From positions 1 through 49,476 of the forward strand of contig JAOAIH010000017.1 in assembly GCA_026414805.1 (NCBI GenBank): 49,476 nt of DNA, written 5' to 3'. A model generated the notes under the pieces. The model did not search any database. It worked only from the letters and a program-made list of their open reading frames with translations, and was not told the origin of the DNA. Source of the DNA: Spirochaetota bacterium (GTDB lineage: Bacteria; Spirochaetota; UBA4802; UB4802). The translations under genes and the position numbers were made by a program. This document shows positions 1 through 8,502 of this stretch, one piece after another (the first letter of the stretch is position 1; each line of letters opens with the position of its first letter).

Positions 1-433
1 ATTTTATTCTTTGGCCTTCTATAAGGGTTTGAGTTAGTACATTTTTTCCTTTGATATCAGCTACGTACAAAATATGAGGTATGGATTTGTATCCGGGTTT
101 TAAAATAAAAATTGTAATGAGTATTCCTACAATAAGGATGGAGAAGGTAAAAGCAATACTGCGCCGGTATGTTTGGACAAAGTTGGAAATAGTATTCTTA
201 AATGTTTTTTTATCGTAATATTGCAGTTGACTTGAATAATAATGCAAAATGGATGATAATACATCCTTGGAGGGTTCAACGGGTTTTTGGGGGGCGATAG
301 CAACCTTAATTAGTCTTAATTTTTTTAAACAAATATCGCACTTTTCAATATGAAGCAAGGCTTTTCTTGCCTCATCTTTATCAAGACTGTTTTTTACCAG
401 GGCTAGTAATGTGAGTTCATTGAGATGCTTCAT
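1..433 (-). CDS. Anti-sigma factor with zinc-binding ZAS motif, membrane-anchored (C-terminus cut by window edge)
   Basis: Reading the minus strand from ATG at 433 gives 144 codons open to the window edge. An H-x3-C-x2-C motif (H28, C32, C35) matches the zinc-binding anti-sigma (ZAS) signature. One hydrophobic segment (about residues 93-111) is a single membrane span, and the sequence after it (about 124-144) looks like the start of a FecR-type periplasmic domain. The gene lies 59 nt downstream of an ECF sigma gene on the same strand, the usual order for a sigma / anti-sigma pair. By family knowledge it would hold the sigma factor at the inner face of the membrane until an envelope signal arrives. 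An AAGGGG ribosome binding site sits about 12 nt before the ATG. The signal sensed is unknown. Confidence 0.75.
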   Translation of the reverse strand, partial: MKHLNELTLLALVKNSLDKDEARKALLHIEKCDICLKKLRLIKVAIAPQKPVEPSKDVLSSILHYYSSQLQYYDKKTFKNTISNFVQTYRRSIAFTFSILIVGILITIFILKPGYKSIPHILYVADIKGKNVLTQTLIEGQRIK

Positions 434-492
434 AGCATATATTTACCCCTTAATTATATTACAATTATATCATAAAAATTGGTCATTAAAAG

Positions 493-1008
493 CTATAAAT
501 TTTCGTAAAATCCCTTATTTTTTAAATATGAAACTATATGGATTACTGTAGATTGTAATTTACGACGAACTGTCCGTTCAGATATTTGAAGTAATTTTGC
601 AATTTCTTCATTTGAATAGTTGTTCTCTCTTTTTAAAATAAAAATTGAGCGGCTGATTGGATCAAGTTCTTTCAGGGCATTTGCAACTTCTTGCTGTATT
701 TCCTGAAATAATAAGTCATTTTCGACAGTATCATTTGATATTACATAAGGGCTATCTTCTTCAAAACTATCTGTTCTTACATTTTTTTTAAGATAGTTAA
801 TAGATAAATTATGAGCAGATGTATATAATAATGATTTTACTGTATTGGGATTAATATCAGTTTTTTTTGAGTATTCAATTAAATTAATAAATGTATCCTG
901 CAAAATATCTTCCGCCGATTCATATGAACCAATAAGGTGATAAATATAATTGAAAATTTCTTTGTAATATGTTGTATATAATGAAATAAGTTCTTCTTTT
1001 GAAATCAT
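493..1008 (-). CDS. ECF-type RNA polymerase sigma factor
   Basis: 171 aa, the usual size for a two-domain sigma-70 ECF factor. Region 2 spans about residues 7-75, with the acidic region 2.2 segment YESAEDILQDTF. Region 4 spans about residues 115-155, with a helix-turn-helix of the form NEEIAKLLQISERTVRRKL. There is no region 1 or 3. It is followed on the same strand by the anti-sigma factor at 1-433, so the two are probably co-transcribed and the sigma factor is held inactive by its neighbour. It is divergent from the Lys/Glu-rich secreted protein at 1129, which is a plausible target gene, but no promoter motif proves this. No clear Shine-Dalgarno sequence precedes the ATG. Confidence 0.9.
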   Translation of the reverse strand: MISKEELISLYTTYYKEIFNYIYHLIGSYESAEDILQDTFINLIEYSKKTDINPNTVKSLLYTSAHNLSINYLKKNVRTDSFEEDSPYVISNDTVENDLLFQEIQQEVANALKELDPISRSIFILKRENNYSNEEIAKLLQISERTVRRKLQSTVIHIVSYLKNKGFYENL

Positions 1009-1067
1009 ATTTTTTTTATAAAAAAATGTCCGTTTTTTATATTATGGATTGTATTATACTTCAAAGA

Positions 1068-1093
1068 GTTGATAATAAATAAATTTTATCAAC
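1068..1093 (+). promoter_or_regulatory. Inverted repeat in the leader of the Lys/Glu-rich secreted protein gene
   Basis: GTTGATAA (1068-1075) pairs perfectly with TTATCAAC (1086-1093) across a 10-nt AT-rich spacer. It lies between two divergent genes, just after a TATACT hexamer (1055-1060) that could serve as a -10 box, although no good -35 box is visible. It could be an operator or a short RNA hairpin. Confidence 0.35.
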
Positions 1094-1128
1094 AAAAAAT
1101 TTTTAAATAACTCTATTAGGAGGGTTGT

Positions 1129-1350
1129 ATGAAAAAGTTGTTAGCTACATTAGTATCACTGCTTTTTGCTGCAGCTGTATTTGCTCAGGCTCCAGCACAG
1201 AAGGAAGCTCCAAAAGCTGCTGAGCAGCCAAAAAAAGTTGAAGCAAAGAAAGAAGAAAAGAAAGAAGTAAAAGCTCAGAAGAAAGAAGCAAAAGAAGTAA
1301 AGAAAGAAGAAAAGAAAGAAGTAAAGGAACAGAAGGGTGCTGCAAAGTAA
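1129..1350 (+). CDS. Small secreted Lys/Glu/Ala-rich protein
   Basis: 73 aa behind a strong AGGAGGG ribosome binding site. Residues 1-20 form a classic signal peptide (KK, then a hydrophobic core, then AFA-Q), so the mature protein should be exported to the periplasm or beyond. The mature part is almost entirely K, E, A, Q and V and contains the unit KKEEKKEVK(A/E)QK twice, giving a highly charged, probably helical or disordered chain. A strong terminator follows directly, so the gene is a single-gene unit, probably well expressed. The purine-rich repetitive coding DNA throws long open frames on the opposite strand, which are shadows. No family is recognised; a role in envelope stress or charge buffering would be a guess. 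Confidence 0.75.
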   Translation: MKKLLATLVSLLFAAAVFAQAPAQKEAPKAAEQPKKVEAKKEEKKEVKAQKKEAKEVKKEEKKEVKEQKGAAK

Positions 1351-1375
1351 CAACCCCATTAATTTAAATCATAAT

Positions 1376-1410
1376 AATAAGCCATGCTATAAAAGCATGG
1401 CTTATTTTTT
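1376..1410 (+). terminator. Rho-independent terminator
   Basis: A 13-bp perfect stem (AATAAGCCATGCT, 1376-1388, with AGCATGGCTTATT, 1394-1406), a 5-nt loop and a T-run. It ends the 1129-1350 transcript. Confidence 0.9.
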
Positions 1411-1459
1411 AATAGTGTAAAAAAATATAATTAATTTAAAAATAAAAATTTTTCACAAA

Positions 1460-1487
1460 TTGGATTACTATAGGGTAATCATAATAT
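1460..1487 (+). promoter_or_regulatory. Candidate sigma-70 promoter with internal dyad, upstream of the outer-membrane protein gene
   Basis: TTGGAT (1460-1465) and TAATAT (1482-1487) are separated by 16 nt. A perfect GATTAC-N6-GTAATC dyad (1463-1480) fills the space between the two boxes, a position where a bound regulator would control the promoter. Seen in sequence only; the regulator is unknown. Confidence 0.4.
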
Positions 1488-1533
1488 TTTAGTATAGTCA
1501 AAATGCATTATTTATTACAAATAAGGAATATAT

Positions 1534-2448
1534 ATGAAAACTCTGCTTAATAAAAATGTTATTTTTATCTTAATAATTTTTTATTTGATAGTAATACATA
1601 TAACATTAGTACATTCGAAAGGATTAGAAGCAACAATTGGGTTTAAAAGCAAATACACTTCGGGTATTTCTGATTCTAATATCGTATATAAGCCTTATGG
1701 TAAGATAGGGTATGATATTGATTTTTTAGAGATTAATATAACAGGTACATATACAATTCATCAACAGATAACTGATGGTTTGGGTAATTTTGCTGAAATT
1801 AATACAAGCCAGATTTTGATTCAATCACTCATCAATATCGCAGATGTTTTTGAAGTAGGCGGAGGATACTCATTAACGAAAGGTGATAGATCGTATAATA
1901 GCAGCATGTATAAGATAAATGGGTGTTTGTATATTGGGGATATCACATTAGATATGGATTATTCAAATGAACATATTGAATATTACTTCACTACTGATGT
2001 AGAGAGCAAGAGCAAAACATTTATTGGTTCATTGGATTATGATGCTAATGATTCATTAGGATACGAATTAGAGTATCACTATTTGTCCAATAATTTTTCA
2101 AACTTGGACTATACATATACCAAAAACATTATACGAACAGGACTGTCGCTATATAGAGATACCACGATTTATATGGCTGGTATTAATGTTGGCAAAGATT
2201 CTGGAGATTATATGATTTACGGTTCTGATCTTGCGGTCAGTAAAAAAATATATCAGAAGTTAAAAATAATGATATTATATGCTTTAGATTATTATAACGC
2301 TCCTACAGTTGTCACAGTTTCTGGAGGTGGACATGGTGGAAATAACAATGCCGGGCACAAGGGGATGAATCCATATTTACGGTCTAATCTTATTGGAAAG
2401 TCATTTTTTTCTCACTCATTAAGTGTTTCATTTTCATATTCTTTTTAA
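1534..2448 (+). CDS. Putative outer-membrane beta-barrel protein
   Basis: 304 aa. A hydrophobic N-terminal export signal (about residues 7-28) is followed by alternating polar/hydrophobic strands rich in Y, S, T, G and N. The chain ends in a strand with a C-terminal phenylalanine (SVSFSYSF), the typical sorting signal of outer-membrane barrels. A Gly/His/Asn-rich loop around residues 268-280 (SGGGHGG and following) is a possible metal-binding or surface loop. An AAGGAA site precedes the ATG, and the gene stands alone behind its own candidate promoter. I do not recognise a specific family; the barrel call rests on composition and the terminal signature. Confidence 0.6.
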   Translation: MKTLLNKNVIFILIIFYLIVIHITLVHSKGLEATIGFKSKYTSGISDSNIVYKPYGKIGYDIDFLEINITGTYTIHQQITDGLGNFAEINTSQILIQSLINIADVFEVGGGYSLTKGDRSYNSSMYKINGCLYIGDITLDMDYSNEHIEYYFTTDVESKSKTFIGSLDYDANDSLGYELEYHYLSNNFSNLDYTYTKNIIRTGLSLYRDTTIYMAGINVGKDSGDYMIYGSDLAVSKKIYQKLKIMILYALDYYNAPTVVTVSGGGHGGNNNAGHKGMNPYLRSNLIGKSFFSHSLSVSFSYSF

Positions 2449-2547
2449 CAAAATATACTTGATGTTTTAAAAATAATTTTTGCGATAGTAATAAATAGTA
2501 ATAAATATATATAGAAATAAGAAATATTTAGTATTCAGGAGCTATCG

Positions 2548-3444
2548 GTGCTTGAGCAGAAAATCGAAAAATTAAAAAAGCAAAAAAAAGCAATTATACT
2601 TGCCCATAATTATCAAAATCCCCAAGTTCAGGATATTGCTGATTACACCGGTGATTCTTTAGAGCTGTCAAAGATAGCAGCAAACAACGATGCAGAGATT
2701 ATTATTTTCTGCGGTGTTCATTTTATGGCAGAATCAGCATATATACTATCGCCCCAAAAAAAAGTTATTTTGCCTGATATAACAGCTGGATGCCCCATGG
2801 CTGATATGGCACAAGTTGAAGATGTTATTGAAATGAAAAATAGGTATCCTGAAGCAGCAGTTGTAACATATATTAATTCTTCAGCAGATGTGAAAGCAAT
2901 GTCGGATATATGTGTTACATCTTCAAATGCAGTTAATATCGTCAATAAACTCAGGAGTGAAACAATAATTTTTATACCCGATAGGAACTTGGCACAGTAT
3001 GTTCAACGATTCACATCAAAAAAAATAATCCCATGGAAGGGATTTTGTCCAACTCACGATCGTTTTACAAAAGAAGAATTGATTGCAGTTAAGCAAAGAT
3101 ATCCTGATGCTTTTGTAATTGTTCATCCTGAATGCAGGCCAGAAATAATTGATATGGCAGATATGACTTTGTCAACCGGACAGATGGTCAAAAATGTGAA
3201 TACGATAAAAAATAATGAAATAATAATTGGTACAGAAGAAGGCATGCTTCATAAATTAAAAAAAATTGCTCCTCAGAAAGAATTTATTCTTGCTTCAAAA
3301 AGTTTTATATGCCCAAATATGAAAAAGATTACTTTGGAAAAAATTTTCAAAGCTTTATCAGAAGAACAGCCTATAGTCACAGTTGAAGAAAATATCAGGA
3401 TAAAGGCTTTGACAGCATTACAGCGAATGTTAGATCTATCCTGA
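2548..3444 (+). CDS. nadA: Quinolinate synthase NadA
   Basis: 298 aa, the compact form of the family. NadA condenses iminoaspartate with dihydroxyacetone phosphate to quinolinate in de novo NAD synthesis, using an oxygen-sensitive 4Fe-4S cluster. The three expected cluster cysteines are C82 (AGCPMAD), C167 (GFCPTH) and C255 (FICPNM). The N-terminal LAHNYQNPQVQDIADYTGDS motif is typical. The start is a GTG placed 6 nt after AGGAG; a one-base variant of the dispersed GCGATAG word lies between the ribosome binding site and the start. No nadB or nadC is adjacent, so the rest of the pathway lies elsewhere. The downstream gene at 3448 follows by 3 nt and may be co-transcribed. Confidence 0.97.
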   Translation: MLEQKIEKLKKQKKAIILAHNYQNPQVQDIADYTGDSLELSKIAANNDAEIIIFCGVHFMAESAYILSPQKKVILPDITAGCPMADMAQVEDVIEMKNRYPEAAVVTYINSSADVKAMSDICVTSSNAVNIVNKLRSETIIFIPDRNLAQYVQRFTSKKIIPWKGFCPTHDRFTKEELIAVKQRYPDAFVIVHPECRPEIIDMADMTLSTGQMVKNVNTIKNNEIIIGTEEGMLHKLKKIAPQKEFILASKSFICPNMKKITLEKIFKALSEEQPIVTVEENIRIKALTALQRMLDLS

Positions 3445-3447
3445 TTT

Positions 3448-4542
3448 GTGGTGAGGCATATTTTGGAAAATATTGAATTAAGTGATGAAATTCAAAAAAT
3501 ACGTGAAAGAACATTTAACCCTGAATTTAAAGAACTAATTGCAAAAGTTATTAATAAGCCCGATGTTACAATAGATAACCCAAACATGTTGCTTTACTCA
3601 TTGCATGAGCTATACTATACTTTTCTGAGCAGATCATTTAATGATTCTGCATCGTTTATAAATCCTGAAATTAATTATGAAAACAGATTACAATTCATTG
3701 GAGAAGAATTAAGTGGCAAACTGAAATCATTAGGCTTTGTTGAGTCTGTAATTTTTCTTTATGATTTTAAACAAAATTATTTTGGAATTTTAACTAATTC
3801 ATTCAGTGAAAATATTTTTAGAGATTTTTTTATTACATTATCAGATGATATTTATAAAAAAATTTTACATGAGCCTGATGGAGTAGTAATTGATTTTAAT
3901 TCAATTAAAAATGATGAATTATATAAAAAAAGAATAGTATTATTTGACGAACAAAGCTTTTTGATCTGGGCATTTTCAACATATCATCTTGTAAAAAAGA
4001 TTTTATCTTTTTTTAACATTCCGTGCCCTGCAGCTATAGAGATTTTTTGCCCTATAATATTTGTTAAAGTACATGAGAAATTTACAATTAATGACAACAT
4101 AATGAATGAGTTATACTGTAATTGCATTTCTATAATATTTTCATTAGTGGAATTATATTCAGCAATAAGTAAAAGTTCCCTTTTTTATGGTTCAAATTAT
4201 TTCCATGAAGTATTTAAGGTTTTTGAAAATTATTATTATATTTCAAAAGCAAGCGATTGTACAAAATATGTAATTATCAAGTCAAAATTTGAAGATCAGA
4301 ATATATATTGCCTTTTCAGATATTTATCACAAAAATTTAAAGAGTTAAAATCTGTTTCCTGTATAAATTACAGGCCAATGATAGGATTGATTTTATTGTT
4401 TATATATGAAGAAAACAAAGATATAGAAGATGAAATTAGAACACTGTCTTCAATATTCATTGATTCAATTAAAATAGGAATTGTAGATAAATCAAAGATT
4501 AATAACCCGGTTTCATTATATAAATATATTGTTGATTTATAA
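3448..4542 (+). CDS. Hypothetical protein, probably cytoplasmic
   Basis: 364 aa. The start is GTG at 3448 or 3451, only 3 nt after the nadA stop, so it is probably translated from the nadA transcript. There is no signal peptide. It is rich in I, F, N, K and Y, with predicted alternating helices and strands. A GAF-like fold around residues 90-245 is conceivable from the pattern (a strand near ESVIFLYD and long flanking helices), but no motif secures it. A run of clustered Tyr and Phe (YYYI) sits near residue 265. No family recognised. Confidence 0.6.
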   Translation: MVRHILENIELSDEIQKIRERTFNPEFKELIAKVINKPDVTIDNPNMLLYSLHELYYTFLSRSFNDSASFINPEINYENRLQFIGEELSGKLKSLGFVESVIFLYDFKQNYFGILTNSFSENIFRDFFITLSDDIYKKILHEPDGVVIDFNSIKNDELYKKRIVLFDEQSFLIWAFSTYHLVKKILSFFNIPCPAAIEIFCPIIFVKVHEKFTINDNIMNELYCNCISIIFSLVELYSAISKSSLFYGSNYFHEVFKVFENYYYISKASDCTKYVIIKSKFEDQNIYCLFRYLSQKFKELKSVSCINYRPMIGLILLFIYEENKDIEDEIRTLSSIFIDSIKIGIVDKSKINNPVSLYKYIVDL

Positions 4543-4686
4543 AATAAATCTATATTAAATTTTTTATTAATAAATAAAATATACTTGAATAAAAATAATT
4601 TATTATTATCATTATTATTTTAAGACATATTTTTATCAATTTTTTAAAACGATTTTTTAAATATGATTTGAAATTATTTTAAGAAA

Positions 4687-5544
4687 ATGTTGGTAAAAAT
4701 AGAGCAAATAAAAAAAGTTTTAGAGAATAATCCAGGTTGTGTGTTGAAATATTTACAAAACTATACTGTAAAAGGGAAAACCTATCATGAATTAGACCAA
4801 ATATTTGTTGATGATTTATATAGGTTTGAGCAAGCTGGCATAGAAACAGTTGATATAAAATATGATGAGATAGTTTATAGTTTATTGTCTACACTATATC
4901 CTGTTGAATACCGTATACCGTACGCCTGGGCTGATTTTATTACCTTTGACCGTAAATTGGAGACCTTAGAAAGGGTTAGTACATTGACAAAACGAAAACG
5001 TTATTTAATCTGTGTAGGTGATATTTACTCTTACGATCAACATACTGGTAAAAGAGTTACTATTTTCAGACATAACGATGCAATAGATTATAAACGGTGG
5101 AATCAAGTGAAACGTCTTCTTGACAAGAATAAGCGCATATACTACAGGAATTCAGAAAATGGTATTATTATTTTTGTTAATCTCCAACCACATGCGGAAT
5201 CAAGTTATATTGAGCGATTTAAAAAAAATACTGATCTAGTAAGTGCGATAGTTGCTCGTAAAAAAGATTGTAAAATAGAAATATCACCTGATTTTATACC
5301 AACTGAAGATGTCTACACTATAAATGATCCAAAAGACCTTTTAAAATTTTATCAGCAATCTAATGCACGACTAATAATTATTGGCGAAACATTAAATGAT
5401 GATTATAGAAAAGCATTATTGCAGGTAAAGGAATATGATAAATTTGCAAGAATGATGGTGGTACCCAATCTTGATTTGAGAAATATTGACCATTTTTTAT
5501 TACAAGTAAAAATGGTATATAATGCAGATAGGTGGACAGAGTGA
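4687..5544 (+). CDS. Conserved-looking hypothetical protein, first of a pair
   Basis: 285 aa, no signal peptide or membrane span, basic and mixed alpha/beta in pattern. The C-terminal segment from about residue 200 (DLLKFYQQSNARLIIIGE onward) alternates like a small Rossmann-type or receiver-like alpha/beta unit, but it lacks a recognisable nucleotide or phosphoacceptor motif. It sits 15 nt upstream of the 5560 gene on the same strand, so the two are very likely co-transcribed and functionally linked. No good ribosome binding site is seen before the ATG. No family recognised. Confidence 0.6.
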   Translation: MLVKIEQIKKVLENNPGCVLKYLQNYTVKGKTYHELDQIFVDDLYRFEQAGIETVDIKYDEIVYSLLSTLYPVEYRIPYAWADFITFDRKLETLERVSTLTKRKRYLICVGDIYSYDQHTGKRVTIFRHNDAIDYKRWNQVKRLLDKNKRIYYRNSENGIIIFVNLQPHAESSYIERFKKNTDLVSAIVARKKDCKIEISPDFIPTEDVYTINDPKDLLKFYQQSNARLIIIGETLNDDYRKALLQVKEYDKFARMMVVPNLDLRNIDHFLLQVKMVYNADRWTE

Positions 5545-5559
5545 AAGGAGAATGTTTGA

Positions 5560-6480
5560 GTGAAAAAACCTAAAAAAAAATCTATATTAAAATATTTTGA
5601 GCCAATAGATTCAGAAAAGACATTATCAGAAAATTTTGGTTCTCTTGATCTAGAGGGAAGTTTTGGGTATTTTGCTTTGAGTAACCAGAATAAAAATTTG
5701 TTTTTAAATAGATTGAATGTAGACACACTCTACAAAATGATTAAAAAAGTTGGCTTGGTTGATCACTTGATGAAAATAGGATTTAGTAATATATTGATTG
5801 ATGTTGATAAGGATGATGCGCAAATTCATTATTTAAAAATATATTATGAAAAAATAGATCCTAATCATCTTTTAATTGATTTAAGAGTATCTGAATCACG
5901 TTTTATTCCACAAAAAAGGTTTTGCGAAGAGTATGATGCCCCCAGGTCATTAGATATGGTCGTTATTGAATGGCTATCTGCACAAAATCCAAAAGCTACA
6001 TTTGATGCTAATAAACCACAACTTCCAGGTCAATCTAAACCTGGGTTGGGGAGCTTAAATTATATGATGGAATTAATGTATATTGTGGGAGAACAGGTAG
6101 TTAAAGATGGTTTTATGGATGTACCAGACCATTTTCATGGTGCTGTTATGTATTCAAGAAAATTTAAATTTTTCAATCCAAGTCATGAAGCAATTTTAAG
6201 AGCTATCTTACGGGATATTAAGGGTTATTCACTATCTGATATGTCATGGGGCATGATTACAGGGACAATAATTGATAAAAATACCAATACCCCACAGGTG
6301 TACGACCCTTCAGAACAGGTGTTTCCTGTATCCAAACGTATGAAAGATTATTTTGATTCTAAAAAATACAAAGAGAAATTTAAAAAAATTTATGAATCTA
6401 AAAAATATTATTTTGATTATGAAAAAATGTGTCGGATAAGGGAAAAGATGTTACAAGAAGTTAAACCAGATGAGCTATAA
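5560..6480 (+). CDS. Conserved-looking hypothetical protein, second of a pair
   Basis: 306 aa from a GTG start, 9 nt after an AAAGGAG site. It is soluble with no export signal. The most distinctive stretch is the central LPGQSKPGLG turn (about residues 152-161), followed by an aromatic/His-containing segment, VPDHFHGAVMYSR (about 188-200), which could form a catalytic or ligand pocket. The C-terminal 50 residues are very Lys/Tyr-rich. It is partnered with the 4687 gene and is followed by a large GC-rich hairpin. I do not recognise the family. Confidence 0.6.
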   Translation: MKKPKKKSILKYFEPIDSEKTLSENFGSLDLEGSFGYFALSNQNKNLFLNRLNVDTLYKMIKKVGLVDHLMKIGFSNILIDVDKDDAQIHYLKIYYEKIDPNHLLIDLRVSESRFIPQKRFCEEYDAPRSLDMVVIEWLSAQNPKATFDANKPQLPGQSKPGLGSLNYMMELMYIVGEQVVKDGFMDVPDHFHGAVMYSRKFKFFNPSHEAILRAILRDIKGYSLSDMSWGMITGTIIDKNTNTPQVYDPSEQVFPVSKRMKDYFDSKKYKEKFKKIYESKKYYFDYEKMCRIREKMLQEVKPDEL

Positions 6481-6570
6481 ATGTTGTATTTTAAGGGATT
6501 CTCTTTGAGTTGGAAACCCTGTACCACCTCCGTACGTTGCAACAATAAGTGAAGGTAATGTAATAAAATA

Positions 6571-6614
6571 ACGCGTGCTGGCATCGCTACTTTAGTAAAG
6601 ATGCCAGCACGCGT
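6571..6614. repeat. GC-rich perfect inverted repeat (large hairpin) between convergent genes
   Basis: ACGCGTGCTGGCATC (6571-6585) and GATGCCAGCACGCGT (6600-6614) are perfect 15-bp complementary arms. The 14-nt loop itself contains TACTTTAGTA. The arms are far richer in G+C than the surroundings. No T-run follows on either strand, so it is not a textbook terminator. It could be a bidirectional transcription barrier, a REP-like extragenic palindrome or a protein-binding site. Confidence 0.8.
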
Positions 6615-6639
6615 ATAATCCGGATAATAATAAAGATCA

Positions 6640-6664
6640 TTTACACCATGGTAATAGGTGTAAA
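6640..6664 (-). terminator. Probable terminator of the acyl-CoA ligase gene
   Basis: TTTACACC (6640-6647) pairs with GGTGTAAA (6657-6664) across a 9-nt loop, placed just after the stop codon of the minus-strand gene ending at 6670. The T-tract on the minus strand is weak, so the call is tentative. Confidence 0.45.
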
Positions 6665-6669
6665 AATTA

Positions 6670-8346
6670 TCACTTAATCTTTTGCATCTCCTCTTCTCTA
6701 AGGACTTTTCGCAATATTTTCCCTACATTACTCTTGGGTAATTCAGTTCTGAATTCAACTATAGTAGGTAATTTATATTTAGCCAGCTTTGTAGCACAGT
6801 AATCGATTATTTCCTTTTCAGTGGCTGTTTCACCTTCTTTAAGTACTACAAATGCTTTGATCTGTTCTCCCCGTGTGGGGTGGGGAATCCCTATACAACA
6901 CGCTTCCAGCACCTTTGGATGTGTATATAGAACTTCATCAATCTCACGAGGATAGACATTATATCCACCTGATATTACCATATCTTTTTTTCTGTCTACA
7001 ATGAAGAAGTAACCATCCTCGTCCATGATTGCGATATCACCAGTGTAAAGCCAACCATTTCTAATTGTTTTAGCTGTTTCATCGGGTCTATTCCAATATC
7101 CTTTCATAATCTGAGGGCCTTTGATAATCATTTCTCCTGGCTGGCCCACAGGCATATCTTTTTCTCCCGTTTCAAGATCAACTATTCTTACTTCTGTGCT
7201 AGGATAAGGAATACCAATGCTTCCAGATTTTTGTACAGTTCCATAAGGATTTGAGTGAGTAACAGGTGATGCTTCTGTTAATCCGTAACCTTCATTGATA
7301 TGTACACCAGCTTTTTCTTCATATGCTTTTATAACTTCCAGTGGAAGTGGTGCGCTACCACTCATAAGACGTTTAATACATGTAAGATCCAATTTTTCAA
7401 AATCAGGGTGATTAAGCATTCCTATATACATTGTTGGGACAAGGCATGCAATTTGGGGACGGTATTTTTGGATTATATCCATCAAAGCTTCAGGTGTAGG
7501 TCTGCCAGTAAGAATTGTCTTAAATCCATCATAAATATTTAAATTCATAACAGTTGATAAACCATATACATGGAAAAATGGTAATGCCCCAACCATTGTC
7601 ATCTCGTCACCTCTATGAATGGTTGTATCCCATGCATCTATTTGTTGTAATTGTTTTGTCAGATTACTATGAGTTAACATGGCACCTTTTGAAACCCCTG
7701 TTGTGCCGCCTGTATATTGTAATTGGGCAATATCATCAGTAGTAACTATTACTTTTGGAGGATTGGGGGGATAGTTACTCATAATATCTTTCCATTTGAA
7801 TACATTGTCTGCTTGTTTTGGTTCAGCGGATAAAACGGTGTTAGGGTCTACTGATGAAGGAAGATAATCTCGCAGAGATACACAAACAATCTGTTTCACA
7901 TGAGTCTTTGGCCTTAAATCAATGATTGTATTCCCAAAAAGATCTAGCGTTACAACAACTTTAGCACCGGAATCGTTAAATTGATATTCTAATTCAGCAG
8001 GGGAATATAAAGGATTATGCATAACTACTATGCCGCCAATTTTAATGATCGCATAGTAAGCTGCTACGCAATGAAGTATATTTGGCAAATGTATCGCAAC
8101 ACGGTCGCCTTTATTTATTCCAAAATCTGCCAGGCATGTTGCAAATCTATTCACTGCATCCCCAAGTTCACTATAGGTCATTTCATAACCCTGGGAAACA
8201 AAAGCTACCCTATTAGGATATTTTGTGATAGCTTCTTCAAAATAATCATTGAGAGTGCAATCAATAAAATCAATTGTGGCAGGTACTCCTTTATCGTAAA
8301 ATTTTAGCCATGGTTTGTCTTTATATGAGATAGATTTTTTACTCAT
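6670..8346 (-). CDS. Long-chain acyl-CoA synthetase (AMP-binding family)
   Basis: 558 aa, full length for FadD-type enzymes. It activates a fatty acid with ATP and CoA to acyl-CoA through an acyl-adenylate. The adenylate-forming P-loop (YTGGTTGVSKGAMLTH, about residues 212-227), the GYGLTEASP motif, the YTGDIA motif with the hinge region VDRKKDM, and the catalytic lysine segment near the C-terminus (LPKSNVGKILRKVLR) are all intact. There is no signal peptide. It stands alone on the minus strand, flanked by hairpins, so it is probably monocistronic. Substrate chain length cannot be read from sequence; a medium-chain or aromatic acid ligase is possible. Confidence 0.92.
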   Translation of the reverse strand: MSKKSISYKDKPWLKFYDKGVPATIDFIDCTLNDYFEEAITKYPNRVAFVSQGYEMTYSELGDAVNRFATCLADFGINKGDRVAIHLPNILHCVAAYYAIIKIGGIVVMHNPLYSPAELEYQFNDSGAKVVVTLDLFGNTIIDLRPKTHVKQIVCVSLRDYLPSSVDPNTVLSAEPKQADNVFKWKDIMSNYPPNPPKVIVTTDDIAQLQYTGGTTGVSKGAMLTHSNLTKQLQQIDAWDTTIHRGDEMTMVGALPFFHVYGLSTVMNLNIYDGFKTILTGRPTPEALMDIIQKYRPQIACLVPTMYIGMLNHPDFEKLDLTCIKRLMSGSAPLPLEVIKAYEEKAGVHINEGYGLTEASPVTHSNPYGTVQKSGSIGIPYPSTEVRIVDLETGEKDMPVGQPGEMIIKGPQIMKGYWNRPDETAKTIRNGWLYTGDIAIMDEDGYFFIVDRKKDMVISGGYNVYPREIDEVLYTHPKVLEACCIGIPHPTRGEQIKAFVVLKEGETATEKEIIDYCATKLAKYKLPTIVEFRTELPKSNVGKILRKVLREEEMQKIK

Positions 8347-8419
8347 ACACTTTCCTCCTTATACATTTTAGAATTTATTTTAGTTTAATAAGTAAGAAAA
8401 ATTAAATGTATTGAAGTTG

Positions 8420-8456
8420 GGAGGGCATGGAATTTTTAAGTAAATGTATGCCCTCC
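8420..8456 (-). terminator. Hairpin, probable terminator after the 8503-9000 gene
   Basis: GGAGGGCAT (8420-8428) pairs perfectly with ATGCCCTCC (8448-8456) around a 19-nt loop. It lies downstream of the minus-strand gene and upstream of the acyl-CoA ligase. The weak T-tract leaves room for another role. Confidence 0.5.
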
Positions 8457-8502
8457 TGTTTAAATAGGATTTTAAATTACATAAAACAATTCATTAAATA
8501 AC

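Noticed and set aside
1145-1359. Two long minus-strand frames opposite the Lys/Glu-rich gene (Leu-rich and Phe-rich)
   Set aside because: They are the antisense reading of AAG/GAA-rich codons, have no ribosome binding site and face a clear signal-peptide gene with terminator.
6571-6614. A rho-independent terminator
   Set aside because: The stem is strong but neither strand has a T-run after it, so termination by the standard mechanism is not supported.
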